Origin: Nevskiaceae bacterium
GTDB lineage: Bacteria; Pseudomonadota; Gammaproteobacteria; Nevskiales; Nevskiaceae
Assembly: GCA_004298465.1 (NCBI GenBank)
Contig: SCRT01000001.1
Coordinates: forward strand, 310,001 to 374,000
Direction: 5' to 3'
Length of the DNA stretch: 64,000 nucleotides
The notes below the pieces were generated by a model that made no database searches, had not been told where the DNA came from, and worked only from the letters and a program-made list of their open reading frames with translations. Made by a program: the position numbers and the translations under genes. The stretch's first letter is position 1. Each line of letters begins with the position of its first letter. Below are positions 56,572 to 64,000 of the stretch, piece after piece.

Positions 56572-57361
56572 GGACAGGCAGGACGCTGTGGACAACAAAG
56601 GGGCGAAGCAGAGCCCGGCCGCGGTTGCGCCATCGACCTCAAAAGCACGGAGTAAACAGCCTGCCGCCGCTTCCCTCATCGGGTCCAGCCTCGCCGGCCG
56701 CCTGCTGCGGCGCGTGCCGGGCGGCAGCTTTGCCGAACGCCAGCTGGAGAAGGTGGAAGCGCGCGTCGTGCAGCGCCTGAAGCAACGGCTGGATGCCGCC
56801 GGACAGCCATCGCAGGTTTCCGTGCTTGCCGTGTCCGTGTCGGCAGACGCCCAGCATGGCGCGGCCGGTGGCCTGCCCGGCAACCTGCTGCGGCACCTGC
56901 TGGAACGTTCCCAGGAACCGCGCACCAAGCAGCAGGCGGAGGTGGAGTATTTCACCCTGCTGCTGCGCGAGCTGGTGCCGGACGAGGCACGCATCCTGGC
57001 CGGGCTTTCGGACGGCGTGTGCTATCCGGTGATCGACGTGCTCATCGCTTCGAAGTTCAGCATCGTCTCGCGACCGACGGTTGAATGCGTGTCCACGGTG
57101 GGCAAGAGCGCCGGCGTGCAGGCGCCGGACCTGACGCCCGACTATGTCCGTCATCTGCGTCGGCTGGGACTGCTGGACATCGTTCCCCAGCAGACGCCGG
57201 AAGAACAGCAGTACCAGATCCTGGAAACCGATTCGGAAGTTCGTCGTGCCGTCGAAGCCGCGCACAAGGCGGGAAAGCGGTCGCAGATCCTGCGGCGTTC
57301 CATCCGCATGTCGGCGGTGGGGCAGCGGTTGTGGGCGGTGTGCAAGATCAGCGGGGAATGA
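56564..57361 (+). CDS. DUF4393/Abi-alpha-like protein
   Basis: A 265-residue soluble protein that overlaps the preceding gene by eight bases and has GGAGG before its ATG. After a low-complexity N-terminus (1-38), residues 105-260 show the pattern I associate with Abi-alpha/DUF4393 proteins: FTLLLRELVPDEARILAGLSDG, a central linker, YVRHLRRLGLLDIVP, and a C-terminal IRMSAVGQRLWAVC. Founding members were linked to phage abortive infection, but most have no known role. Here it sits between the beta-repeat pair and DUF445 with no other defence gene, which argues for an envelope-related role. The assignment is from pattern only. Confidence 0.6.
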   Translation: MAEDRQDAVDNKGAKQSPAAVAPSTSKARSKQPAAASLIGSSLAGRLLRRVPGGSFAERQLEKVEARVVQRLKQRLDAAGQPSQVSVLAVSVSADAQHGAAGGLPGNLLRHLLERSQEPRTKQQAEVEYFTLLLRELVPDEARILAGLSDGVCYPVIDVLIASKFSIVSRPTVECVSTVGKSAGVQAPDLTPDYVRHLRRLGLLDIVPQQTPEEQQYQILETDSEVRRAVEAAHKAGKRSQILRRSIRMSAVGQRLWAVCKISGE

Positions 57362-57418
57362 GCTGGAAGCCTGGCCGTGCGCTGCGCGCACGGCCTTTAC
57401 ACGCGGAGGGAGTTTCAC

Positions 57419-58726
57419 ATGCACTTTATGAGTCTTTCTGAAATCGCGACGGATTTCATGAACAACTGGATCCTGTATATATCGATGCCGATCGTGGCGT
57501 CCATCATCGGGTTCGTGACGAAGATCGTGGCTATCAAGATGATGTTTCAGCCGATCGAGTTCGTCGGCATCAAGCCGATCTTCGGGTGGCAGGGCATCGT
57601 GCCGCGCAAGGCCGCGATCATGGCCGGCATTGCCTGCGACACGATGACGAGCAAGCTCATCACGCCGGAGGATGTGTTCAACAAGCTCGACCCGGACCGC
57701 ATCGCGCAAGAGATCGAGAAACCCCTGCTGCAGTCCGTGGAACAGATCACGCGTGAAGTTGCGGCGCACTATTCGCCGGGATTGTGGGAGTCGGCGCCAG
57801 AGTCGGTGAAGGGCATGATCATCCGCCGCATCCAGAAGGAAGCGCCGGAAATCGTCAAGCAGATCATGGTGGACATCAAGTCCAACATCGACTCCGTGTT
57901 CGACCTGAAGGATATGGTGGTCACGAACCTGTTGCGCGACAAGCCACTGCTGAATCGCATCTTCCAGGAGGCGGGTGCTGCGGAATTCCGCTTCATCCGC
58001 AATTGCGGTGCGGTGTTCGGCTTCCTGATCGGCATCGTCCAGCTGGTGGCCTGGGCGCTGACGCACGAGCCGCTCATCATGCCGATCTTCGGCCTGTTCA
58101 CCGGTTGGTTCACGGACTGGCTGGCGCTGAAGATGGTGTTCAACCCGAAGTACCCGACGAAGTACATGGGCTTCTTTGAATGGCAGGGTTTGTTCCTGAA
58201 GCATCGCTCGGCCGTGTCCGCGGAATACGGCCGCCTGATCGCCTCGGAAATCGTCACGCCGCACAACATCCTGGATGCCATCCTGCGCGGGCCGCTGTCC
58301 GACCGCCTGTTCACGATGGTGCAGAAGCAGGTGCAGAAAGTTATCGACGAGCAGGCCGGCGTCGTCAAGCCGATCGTGGTGTTCGCGGTCGGCAGCGGCA
58401 AGTATCAGGAGATGAAGCGGCTGGTGGCGCAGGAAATCATGAAGATCCTGCCGGATACGCTCAAACATGTCGAAGGCTATGCGAAAGACGCCATGGACCT
58501 CGAAAACATGCTGGCGAGCAAGATGACGGAACTCACGATCGAGGAATTCGAGGGCTTGCTGCACCCCGCTTTCCAGCAGGATGAGTGGATACTGATCGCC
58601 GTCGGCGCCGCACTGGGCGGCCTCGTCGGTGAACTGCAGGTGATCGTTATGGAGCACTTGGCGACCCAGGCGCCGGCAGCAGAAGGTGCACACGCCCTGT
58701 TGGGGTCGTTGTTCGGAATCGGTTGA
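57419..58726 (+). CDS. DUF445 family membrane protein
   Basis: A 435-residue protein of the DUF445 (YheB/YjiN) family. The N-terminal membrane helix with ISMPIVASIIGFVTKIVAIKMMFQPIEF is repeated in the middle by LFTGWFTDWLALKMVFNPKYP, the family's duplicated motif. The region between (about 90-190) is helical and charged. A last hydrophobic segment lies near residues 405-425. GGAGGGAG is eight bases before the ATG at 57419. The family has no settled function; proposals concern membrane or envelope structure. It follows the Abi-alpha-like gene by 57 bases in the same direction. Confidence 0.88.
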   Translation: MHFMSLSEIATDFMNNWILYISMPIVASIIGFVTKIVAIKMMFQPIEFVGIKPIFGWQGIVPRKAAIMAGIACDTMTSKLITPEDVFNKLDPDRIAQEIEKPLLQSVEQITREVAAHYSPGLWESAPESVKGMIIRRIQKEAPEIVKQIMVDIKSNIDSVFDLKDMVVTNLLRDKPLLNRIFQEAGAAEFRFIRNCGAVFGFLIGIVQLVAWALTHEPLIMPIFGLFTGWFTDWLALKMVFNPKYPTKYMGFFEWQGLFLKHRSAVSAEYGRLIASEIVTPHNILDAILRGPLSDRLFTMVQKQVQKVIDEQAGVVKPIVVFAVGSGKYQEMKRLVAQEIMKILPDTLKHVEGYAKDAMDLENMLASKMTELTIEEFEGLLHPAFQQDEWILIAVGAALGGLVGELQVIVMEHLATQAPAAEGAHALLGSLFGIG

Positions 58727-58750
58727 CCGGCCGTTTCAATCGGCCCGACG

Positions 58751-58787
58751 ATGACGGCACAGCAGCCGCACCGTTATCATTTTGCAC
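58751..58787 (+). promoter_or_regulatory. Candidate promoter of the MerR gene, possibly leaderless
   Basis: ATGACG (58751-58756, four of six) and TATCAT (58775-58780, five of six) lie 18 bases apart. The expected start of transcription, about 7 bases after the -10, coincides with the ATG at 58788, and no ribosome site precedes that ATG. This would give a leaderless mRNA. Confidence 0.35.
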
Positions 58788-59582
58788 ATGATCAAAAAAA
58801 TAAAAATGCGCGAGGACGGCGCGCAGGATGCGGAGGGGCTGAGCATCGATGCGCTGGCGCGCGCGGGGGGGTCGACTGTCCGCAACGTCCGGGCCTACCA
58901 GGATCGCGGCCTGCTGCCACCGCCGGAACGGCGTGGGCGCCGCGGCATCTATTCGCAACTGCACCTGGCACGGCTACGGCTGATCGTCGGGCTGCTGCAG
59001 CGCGGCTATTCCCTCGGCAACATCCAGGAGCTGGTCGCCGCCTGGCAGCAGGGGCGTGAGCTGTCGGAAGTGCTGGGGCTGGAAGACGAGCTTACGCGCC
59101 CGTGGTCGCGCGAGGTGCCCACGCTGGTATCCGCCAGGGGCTTGAGCCGTCTGCTGGGCAGCTACCGGCCGTCCGACCTCGCACGTGCGGTTGAGCTCGG
59201 CATCATCCAGCGCGACGGGCTGCGCTTCCACATCAAGAGCCCGAAGATCGTTGCCGTGGCGGCAGAGCTGGCGCGCATCGGTGTGCCGATTGCGGACATG
59301 CTCGACATCATGGCCGGCCTGCGCCGCAACGTAGAGGACGTCGCGGACCAGTTCATTACCGTGACGGTACGGGCACTGGATCTGGAAGGCGACAAGATGC
59401 TGCCGTCCGCGGCAGATGTTGCGCAGGTAGCGGGGCTCATCGCGCGCTTGCGTGCGCAGGTGGGCGATGCCGTGGAAGCCGAGGTCTCCCATGCCATCGA
59501 GAAAGCGCTCGACCGTTTCCTGGGCAAGCGCCTTTCACAGGTGATCGATGCGCTGCAGCGGGCGCCACGCCCGGCCACTTGA
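58788..59582 (+). CDS. MerR family transcriptional regulator with long C-terminal domain
   Basis: A 264-residue regulator. The N-terminal winged helix-turn-helix (about residues 18-85) contains LSIDALARAGGSTVRNVRAYQ, DRGLLPPPERRGRRG and YSQLHLARLRLIVGLLQRGYSLGNI, close to the MerR pattern. The long C-terminal part is helical and has no Cys set, so it is not a metal sensor of the classical type; a hydrophobic or organic ligand is more likely. The ATG at 58788 lacks a ribosome site; an ATG at 58806 is a second choice. It may control the DUF445/beta-repeat block upstream or pyruvate carboxylase downstream. Confidence 0.82.
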   Translation: MIKKIKMREDGAQDAEGLSIDALARAGGSTVRNVRAYQDRGLLPPPERRGRRGIYSQLHLARLRLIVGLLQRGYSLGNIQELVAAWQQGRELSEVLGLEDELTRPWSREVPTLVSARGLSRLLGSYRPSDLARAVELGIIQRDGLRFHIKSPKIVAVAAELARIGVPIADMLDIMAGLRRNVEDVADQFITVTVRALDLEGDKMLPSAADVAQVAGLIARLRAQVGDAVEAEVSHAIEKALDRFLGKRLSQVIDALQRAPRPAT

Positions 59583-59653
59583 CCGCGTACCATTCGACAT
59601 CGGACGCCTGAACTTGGGTGTGCCGTTCTGCCCTGCTTCAAGGAGCGAGAAGG

Positions 59654-62600
59654 ATGACGGATGCAGCGCCATTCCGGCGGTTGTTGGTGGCGAATCGCGG
59701 TGAAATCGCGATCCGCGTGATGCGTGCAGCGGCCGAGCTGGGTATCCAGACGGTGGCGATCTATTCGGAAGAAGACCGCTTCTCCCTGCACCGCTTCAAG
59801 GCTGACCAGAGTTATCGCGTCGGCACGCTCGGCAAGCCGTTGGCGGCATATCTGGATATCGACTCGATCCTGGAAACCGCGCTGGCGGCGGGCGTGGACG
59901 CCATCCATCCCGGTTACGGCTTCCTGTCGGAGAACCCTGACTTCGCGGAACGCTGCGTGCAGGCCGGCATCACCTTCATCGGGCCGACGCCAGACGCCAT
60001 GCGCAGGCTCGGCAACAAGGTGTCGGCGCGCGAGCTGGCGCACGCGGCAGGCGCGCCGACGGTGCCCGCCAGCGGCCCGCTGCCGGAAGATGATGCCGGC
60101 ATCCTGGCGGCAGCGCGGCCGGTCGGCTACCCCCTGATGTGCAAGGCAAGCTGGGGCGGCGGCGGGCGCGGCATGCGCGAGATCATGGCCGAGCAGGACC
60201 TCGTCAAGACCGTGCGCGAAGCGCGCCACGAAGCGGCATCAGCGTTCGGCAATGGCGAGGTGTATGTCGAAAAGCTCATCCGCCGCGCCAGCCACATCGA
60301 GGTGCAGATCCTGGGTGATACGCACGGCAACCTCGTGCATCTGTTCGAACGCGACTGTTCCGTACAGCGCCGCCACCAGAAAGTCGTGGAACGCGCCCCG
60401 GCGCCCTACATGGACGCCCACCCCGAAACGCGCCAGGCACTGTGCGAAGCGGCGCTGGCGATCGGCCGCGTGGTGAACTACAGCAACGCCGGCACGGTGG
60501 AATTCCTGCTCGACCGCGACAGCGGCGCGTTCTACTTCATCGAAGTGAATCCGCGCATCCAGGTCGAGCACACGGTCACGGAAGAAGTGACAGGCATCGA
60601 CATCGTCAAGGCGCAGATCCGCATTGCCGCCGGCGGGCGCATCGGCACGCCGGAATCCGGTGTGCCACCGCAGCGGGAAATCCGTCTCAAGGGCCACGCC
60701 GTGCAATGCCGCGTGACCACCGAAGACCCGGAAAACCACTTCGTACCGGACTACGGCCGCCTGCTGGCCTACCGCAGCCCGGCCGGTTTCGGCATTCGGC
60801 TGGATGCCGGCACGGCCTACGGCGGCGCCGTCATCACGCCGTATTACGACTCTCTGCTGGTGAAGGTCACGGCGTGGGCACCGACCGCCGACGAAGCCTG
60901 CGCGCGCATGGACCGTGCGCTGCGTGAGTTCCGCATCCGCGGCCTGTCCACGAACATCCGCTTCGTGCTGAACGTGGTGGACAACCCCGCCTTCCGCAGC
61001 GGTGAATGCACCACCAGCTTCATCGATGACACGCCGGCGCTGTTCGAATTCAAGCCGCGGCGCGACCGCGCCACGCGCCTGCTGCACTACCTGGCGGACG
61101 TCATCGTCAACGGCAATCCACAGGTCGCAGGCCGGCCGCGACCTGTGGAAACGTCCACCGCGCCACTGCCGCAACTGCCACACGCCGCCAGCGGGCTGCC
61201 GGAGGGCACGCGCGATCTGCTGCACCAGCTCGGGCCGGCCGGCTTCTCGCGCTGGCTACGCGAGCAGGAACGCGTGCTCGTCACCGACACCACGATGCGC
61301 GATGCGCACCAGTCACTCATCGCCACGCGCATGCGCAGCTTCGACATGCTCGGCATCGCGCCGGCCTATGCCGGTCTGCTGCCGCAACTCTTGTCGCTGG
61401 AATGCTGGGGCGGCGCGACGTTCGACGTGGCGCTGCGCTTCCTTCATGAAGACCCGTGGGACCGCCTGCGCGGGCTGCGTGCGGCGCTGCCGAACGTGCT
61501 GCTGCAGATGCTGCTGCGCGCTTCCAACGCCGTGGGCTACACCAGCTACCCCGACAATGCCGTGCGCTTCTTCGTACAGCAGGCGGCGAAGAACGGCATC
61601 GACCTGTTCCGCGTCTTCGACTCGCTGAACGACGTCGAGAACATGCGCGTGGCGATGGACGCGGTGCTGGAAACCGGTGCGCTGTGCGAAGCCGCGATCT
61701 GCTACACCGGCAACGTGCTGGCGGGTGGGAAGAACCGCTACGACCTGGCCTATTACGTGCGCCACGCCAAGGCGCTGGAGCAGGCCGGCGCACACATACT
61801 TTCCATCAAGGACATGGCCGGCGTGTGCCGCCCGGCGGCGATCCGTCTGCTGGTCAAGACGCTGCGCGAGGAAACCGCGCTGCCGCTGCATTTCCACACT
61901 CACGACACCAGCGGCATTGCCTCCGCCTCGGTGTTGGCGGCGGCGGAAGCCGGCTGCGATGCCGTGGACGCCGCCATGGCACCGTGGAGCGGCGTGACGG
62001 CGCAGCCGAACCTGGATTCCATCGCTGCCGCGCTGCGCGACACGCCGCGTGATACCGGGCTGGATGCCGACGCATTGCGCGACGTGGCGCGTTACTGGGA
62101 AGTGGTGCGCCAGAGCTATGCGGCCTTCGAGGGCACGCTGCGCAGCGGCACGGCTGACGTTTACCGCCACGCCATGCCGGGCGGCCAGTATTCCAATCTG
62201 CGCGCGCAAGCGCGGGCGCTGGGTGTGGACCATCGCTGGCCGGAAGTGGCGAATGCCTACGCACAGGTCAACACGATGTTCGGCGACATCGTGAAAGTGA
62301 CACCGACCTCAAAAGTCGTTGGCGACATGGCGCTGTTCATGGTCACGTCCGGCATCACGGCGGAGCAGGTGCTCGACCCTGCGCACGACATCGATTTCCC
62401 GGAATCTGTGACACGCTTCTTCCGCGGCGAGCTGGGGCGGCCGGAAGGTGGTTTCCCGCCGGCCCTGCAGAAGAAAGTGCTCAAGGGCGAGCACCCCATC
62501 GAAGGCCGGCCGGGCGCCGCTTTGCCCCCTGCCGATCTGGATGCCGCGCGTGCCACAACCGCGCAACTTCTGGGTACGGAAACGGCAAGCGACACCGATC

Positions 62601-63124
62601 TTGCGTCGTACCTCATGTACCCCGCGGTGTTCAAGGACTATGCCCGCCATCGTCGCGAGTACGGTGACCTGGCCATCGTGCCGACGCCGGCATTCTTCTA
62701 CGGGTTGAAGGAGAGCGATGAGATCGCCGTCGACCTCGAGCGTGGCAAGACGCTCGTCATCCGCTATCTCACCACCACGCGCGAGCCGAACGACAAGGGC
62801 CAGCGGCGCGTGTTCTTCGAGCTCAACGGCCAGTCGCGTGCCATTGTTGTGACCGAGCAGGGCGCGGAAGGGGCGACGGCGCGGCCGAAAGCCGACCCGA
62901 CCAATGCCGGGCAGGTGGCCGCACCCATGCCGGGCATGGTGGGCAGCGTAGCCGTCGAGGCTGGTCGGCATGTCGAAGCTGGCGACGCACTGCTGACCGT
63001 CGAGGCCATGAAGATGGAAACCACGATCAGCGCCCCTTGCGCCGGAACCGTGCGTGAAGTGCTTGTAGCTCCCGGTGCGCGGGTCGAAGCCAAGGACCTG
63101 CTGGTGCGGATCGAGGCCGCGTGA
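59654..63124 (+). CDS. pyc: Pyruvate carboxylase, single-chain biotin enzyme
   Basis: An anaplerotic enzyme making oxaloacetate from pyruvate, bicarbonate and ATP; 1156 residues, full length. The biotin-carboxylase domain (about 1-450) begins RRLLVANRGEIAIRVMRAA and contains KASWGGGGRGMR and EVNPRIQVEHTVTEE. The carboxyltransferase domain (about 540-820) has DTTMRDAHQSLIATRMR and the metal site with HFHTHDTSG. The biotinyl domain ends the chain with EAMKMET, Lys1120 being the biotin site. AAGGAG precedes the ATG at 59654. Many gammaproteobacteria use PEP carboxylase or a two-subunit enzyme instead. The stop overlaps the NUDIX gene by one base. Confidence 0.94.
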   Translation: MTDAAPFRRLLVANRGEIAIRVMRAAAELGIQTVAIYSEEDRFSLHRFKADQSYRVGTLGKPLAAYLDIDSILETALAAGVDAIHPGYGFLSENPDFAERCVQAGITFIGPTPDAMRRLGNKVSARELAHAAGAPTVPASGPLPEDDAGILAAARPVGYPLMCKASWGGGGRGMREIMAEQDLVKTVREARHEAASAFGNGEVYVEKLIRRASHIEVQILGDTHGNLVHLFERDCSVQRRHQKVVERAPAPYMDAHPETRQALCEAALAIGRVVNYSNAGTVEFLLDRDSGAFYFIEVNPRIQVEHTVTEEVTGIDIVKAQIRIAAGGRIGTPESGVPPQREIRLKGHAVQCRVTTEDPENHFVPDYGRLLAYRSPAGFGIRLDAGTAYGGAVITPYYDSLLVKVTAWAPTADEACARMDRALREFRIRGLSTNIRFVLNVVDNPAFRSGECTTSFIDDTPALFEFKPRRDRATRLLHYLADVIVNGNPQVAGRPRPVETSTAPLPQLPHAASGLPEGTRDLLHQLGPAGFSRWLREQERVLVTDTTMRDAHQSLIATRMRSFDMLGIAPAYAGLLPQLLSLECWGGATFDVALRFLHEDPWDRLRGLRAALPNVLLQMLLRASNAVGYTSYPDNAVRFFVQQAAKNGIDLFRVFDSLNDVENMRVAMDAVLETGALCEAAICYTGNVLAGGKNRYDLAYYVRHAKALEQAGAHILSIKDMAGVCRPAAIRLLVKTLREETALPLHFHTHDTSGIASASVLAAAEAGCDAVDAAMAPWSGVTAQPNLDSIAAALRDTPRDTGLDADALRDVARYWEVVRQSYAAFEGTLRSGTADVYRHAMPGGQYSNLRAQARALGVDHRWPEVANAYAQVNTMFGDIVKVTPTSKVVGDMALFMVTSGITAEQVLDPAHDIDFPESVTRFFRGELGRPEGGFPPALQKKVLKGEHPIEGRPGAALPPADLDAARATTAQLLGTETASDTDLASYLMYPAVFKDYARHRREYGDLAIVPTPAFFYGLKESDEIAVDLERGKTLVIRYLTTTREPNDKGQRRVFFELNGQSRAIVVTEQGAEGATARPKADPTNAGQVAAPMPGMVGSVAVEAGRHVEAGDALLTVEAMKMETTISAPCAGTVREVLVAPGARVEAKDLLVRIEAA

Positions 63125-63693
63125 TGACCACACCGGCTGGGTTGCGGCTGCCGCCGGATGCCGACGCGCCGCTGGAAGTGATGGCGGCGGGCCGCTTCGT
63201 TGAATTGCGCCGGCGTGGACACTGGGAATACGCCGCGCGCGTCGGCGGGCTGGGTGCGGCGTTCATCCTGGCCGTGACGGCTGCGGAGGAGATCGTGCTC
63301 GTCGAGCAGTACCGGGTGCCGGTCGGACGCCGCGTCATCGAGTTGCCGGCCGGCGTGGTGGGCGACCACCCAGAGGACGCCGGCGAGGGTGCGGCAACCG
63401 CCGCGCAACGCGAGTTGGAAGAAGAAACCGGCTACCGCGGGCGGCGTGTCCGGCATCTCGTGCATGGCCCGACGGCGCCTGGCCTGTGCGCCGAAACCCT
63501 GGACCTGTTCGAGATCACTGATCTGGAGCACGTCGGCGCGGGTGGCGGTGCGGATGATGACGAGGACATCACTGTCCATGTCGTGAAGATTCTCGACGCC
63601 CCCGCATGGTTGCGCCAGGCTGAAGCCCGCGGCCTGATGGTCGATCCACGTGTATACGCCGGGCTGTGGTTCGCGGAGCACCGCGAGCATTGA
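63124..63693 (+). CDS. NUDIX hydrolase, ADP-ribose pyrophosphatase type
   Basis: A 189-residue NUDIX protein. The core of the Nudix box, EGAATAAQRELEEETGY, fits ExxxxxxxREUxEExGU; the leading Gly is shifted by two residues relative to the strict consensus. VEQYRVPVGRRVIELPAGVV upstream is typical of ADP-sugar pyrophosphatases. The ATG at 63124 shares a base with the pyc stop; a GTG one codon earlier is possible. The likely substrate is an ADP-sugar; its relation to pyruvate carboxylase is only positional. Confidence 0.87.
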   Translation: MTTPAGLRLPPDADAPLEVMAAGRFVELRRRGHWEYAARVGGLGAAFILAVTAAEEIVLVEQYRVPVGRRVIELPAGVVGDHPEDAGEGAATAAQRELEEETGYRGRRVRHLVHGPTAPGLCAETLDLFEITDLEHVGAGGGADDDEDITVHVVKILDAPAWLRQAEARGLMVDPRVYAGLWFAEHREH

Positions 63694-63755
63694 GTGTGCA
63701 CGGCGATATGCGGCGAAGCAGTCGAACGGTTTTCGCGTGACACAAGGAGGAGAAG

Positions 63756-64000
63756 ATGGCACTCAAGAAAGGTATCAAGCAGCTTGTTGCGGAAGCAATG
63801 TCGAAAATCACCACGCTGAGCCTTGCCGAGGCGCGGGCGAAACTCGGCCAGCCAGGCGTGCAGTTCGTGGACATCCGCGACGTGCGCGAACTGCAGCATG
63901 ACGGCACGATTCCCGGTGCGGTCCATGCCCCGCGCGGCATGCTGGAATTCTGGGTGGACCCGGACAGCCCGTACTTCAAGCCGGTGTTCGGCGGCGACAA
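63756..64000 (+). CDS. Rhodanese-domain protein (3' truncated by window edge)
   Basis: The first 81 residues of a protein that runs off the right edge. After a basic N-terminus (MALKKGIKQLVAEAMSK) it shows the rhodanese start LSLAEARAKLGQPGVQFVDIRDVRELQHDGTIPGAVHAPRGM (residues 21-62): the strand ending VDIRD and the GTIPGAVHAPRG loop. The active-site Cys lies beyond the window, so activity cannot be judged. AAGGAGGAGAAG precedes the ATG. Confidence 0.8.
   Translation, partial: MALKKGIKQLVAEAMSKITTLSLAEARAKLGQPGVQFVDIRDVRELQHDGTIPGAVHAPRGMLEFWVDPDSPYFKPVFGGD

Noticed and set aside
56639-58693. 684-codon open frame antisense to the Abi-alpha-like and DUF445 genes
   Set aside because: His/Arg/Asp-rich composition typical of an antisense shadow in GC-rich DNA; the plus-strand genes have ribosome sites and family motifs.

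Overview
The window is a GC-rich stretch of a bacterial chromosome. The housekeeping proteins (F1 beta subunit AtpD, GlmU, GlmS, the fused methyltransferase RlmKL, MutY, PilB/PilC) look gammaproteobacterial. The organism is unusual in carrying mevalonate-pathway genes and hopanoid-tailoring genes side by side. Together with enzymes typical of degraders of hydrophobic compounds (a Baeyer-Villiger monooxygenase, an EphD-like hydrolase-SDR fusion, a PF10118 diiron protein), this suggests an environmental gammaproteobacterium near the Nevskiales/Immundisolibacter type. That placement is an inference from gene content only. I saw no rRNA, tRNA, CRISPR array or insertion sequence.

Layout. 1-7118: the truncated end of a FetB-type metal exporter permease, then a czc-type heavy-metal efflux operon (small His-containing protein, czcC, czcB, czcA), closed by hairpins and facing a small PepSY protein. 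7612-13570 (minus): cydA-cydB-cydD-cydC, cytochrome bd oxidase and its assembly exporter. 13732-15663 (minus): a polysaccharide deacetylase and a GT4 glycosyltransferase. 15878-17537 (minus): a lone Baeyer-Villiger monooxygenase with its own terminator. 17802-20754 (minus): pilB-pilC. 20837-26468 (minus): hpnI-hpnJ-hpnK-hpnL, each joined by a 4-base overlap, followed by an unassigned diiron ferritin-like protein. 26681-34790 (plus, divergent): mvaD, phosphomevalonate kinase, a fused HMG-CoA reductase/mevalonate kinase, idi, hpnH, hpnB and hpnM.

34873-36604 holds two unrecognised proteins. 36880-42966 carries atpD-atpC (without the rest of the atp operon), glmU and glmS, with two small antisense-strand membrane proteins between glmU and glmS. 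43075-49013: an Ala-rich secreted protein, an FAD oxidase, AsmA, an SRPBCC protein and mutY, meeting rlmKL head-on. 51321-54937: M24 peptidase, alpha/beta-hydrolase-SDR fusion and a PF10118 diiron protein in one operon. 55031-59582: an unfamiliar block of two paralogous membrane-anchored beta-repeat proteins, an Abi-alpha/DUF4393-like protein, a DUF445 membrane protein and a MerR regulator. 59654-64000: pyruvate carboxylase, a NUDIX hydrolase and the start of a rhodanese-domain protein.

How it fits together. The divergent 20.8-34.8 kb locus joins late mevalonate-pathway steps (HMG-CoA to IPP/DMAPP) with hopanoid side-chain building (HpnH) and head-group modification (HpnI, HpnK, HpnJ), plus likely membrane or transport partners (HpnL, HpnM, HpnB). 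HMG-CoA synthase, thiolase, squalene synthesis genes and squalene-hopene cyclase are not in the window. The strongest novelty candidates are the HMG-CoA reductase-mevalonate kinase fusion, the diiron protein after hpnL, the paired beta-repeat proteins with their neighbours, and a nearly identical inverted-repeat motif upstream of hpnH and upstream of the M24/EphD-like/PF10118 operon 20 kb away.
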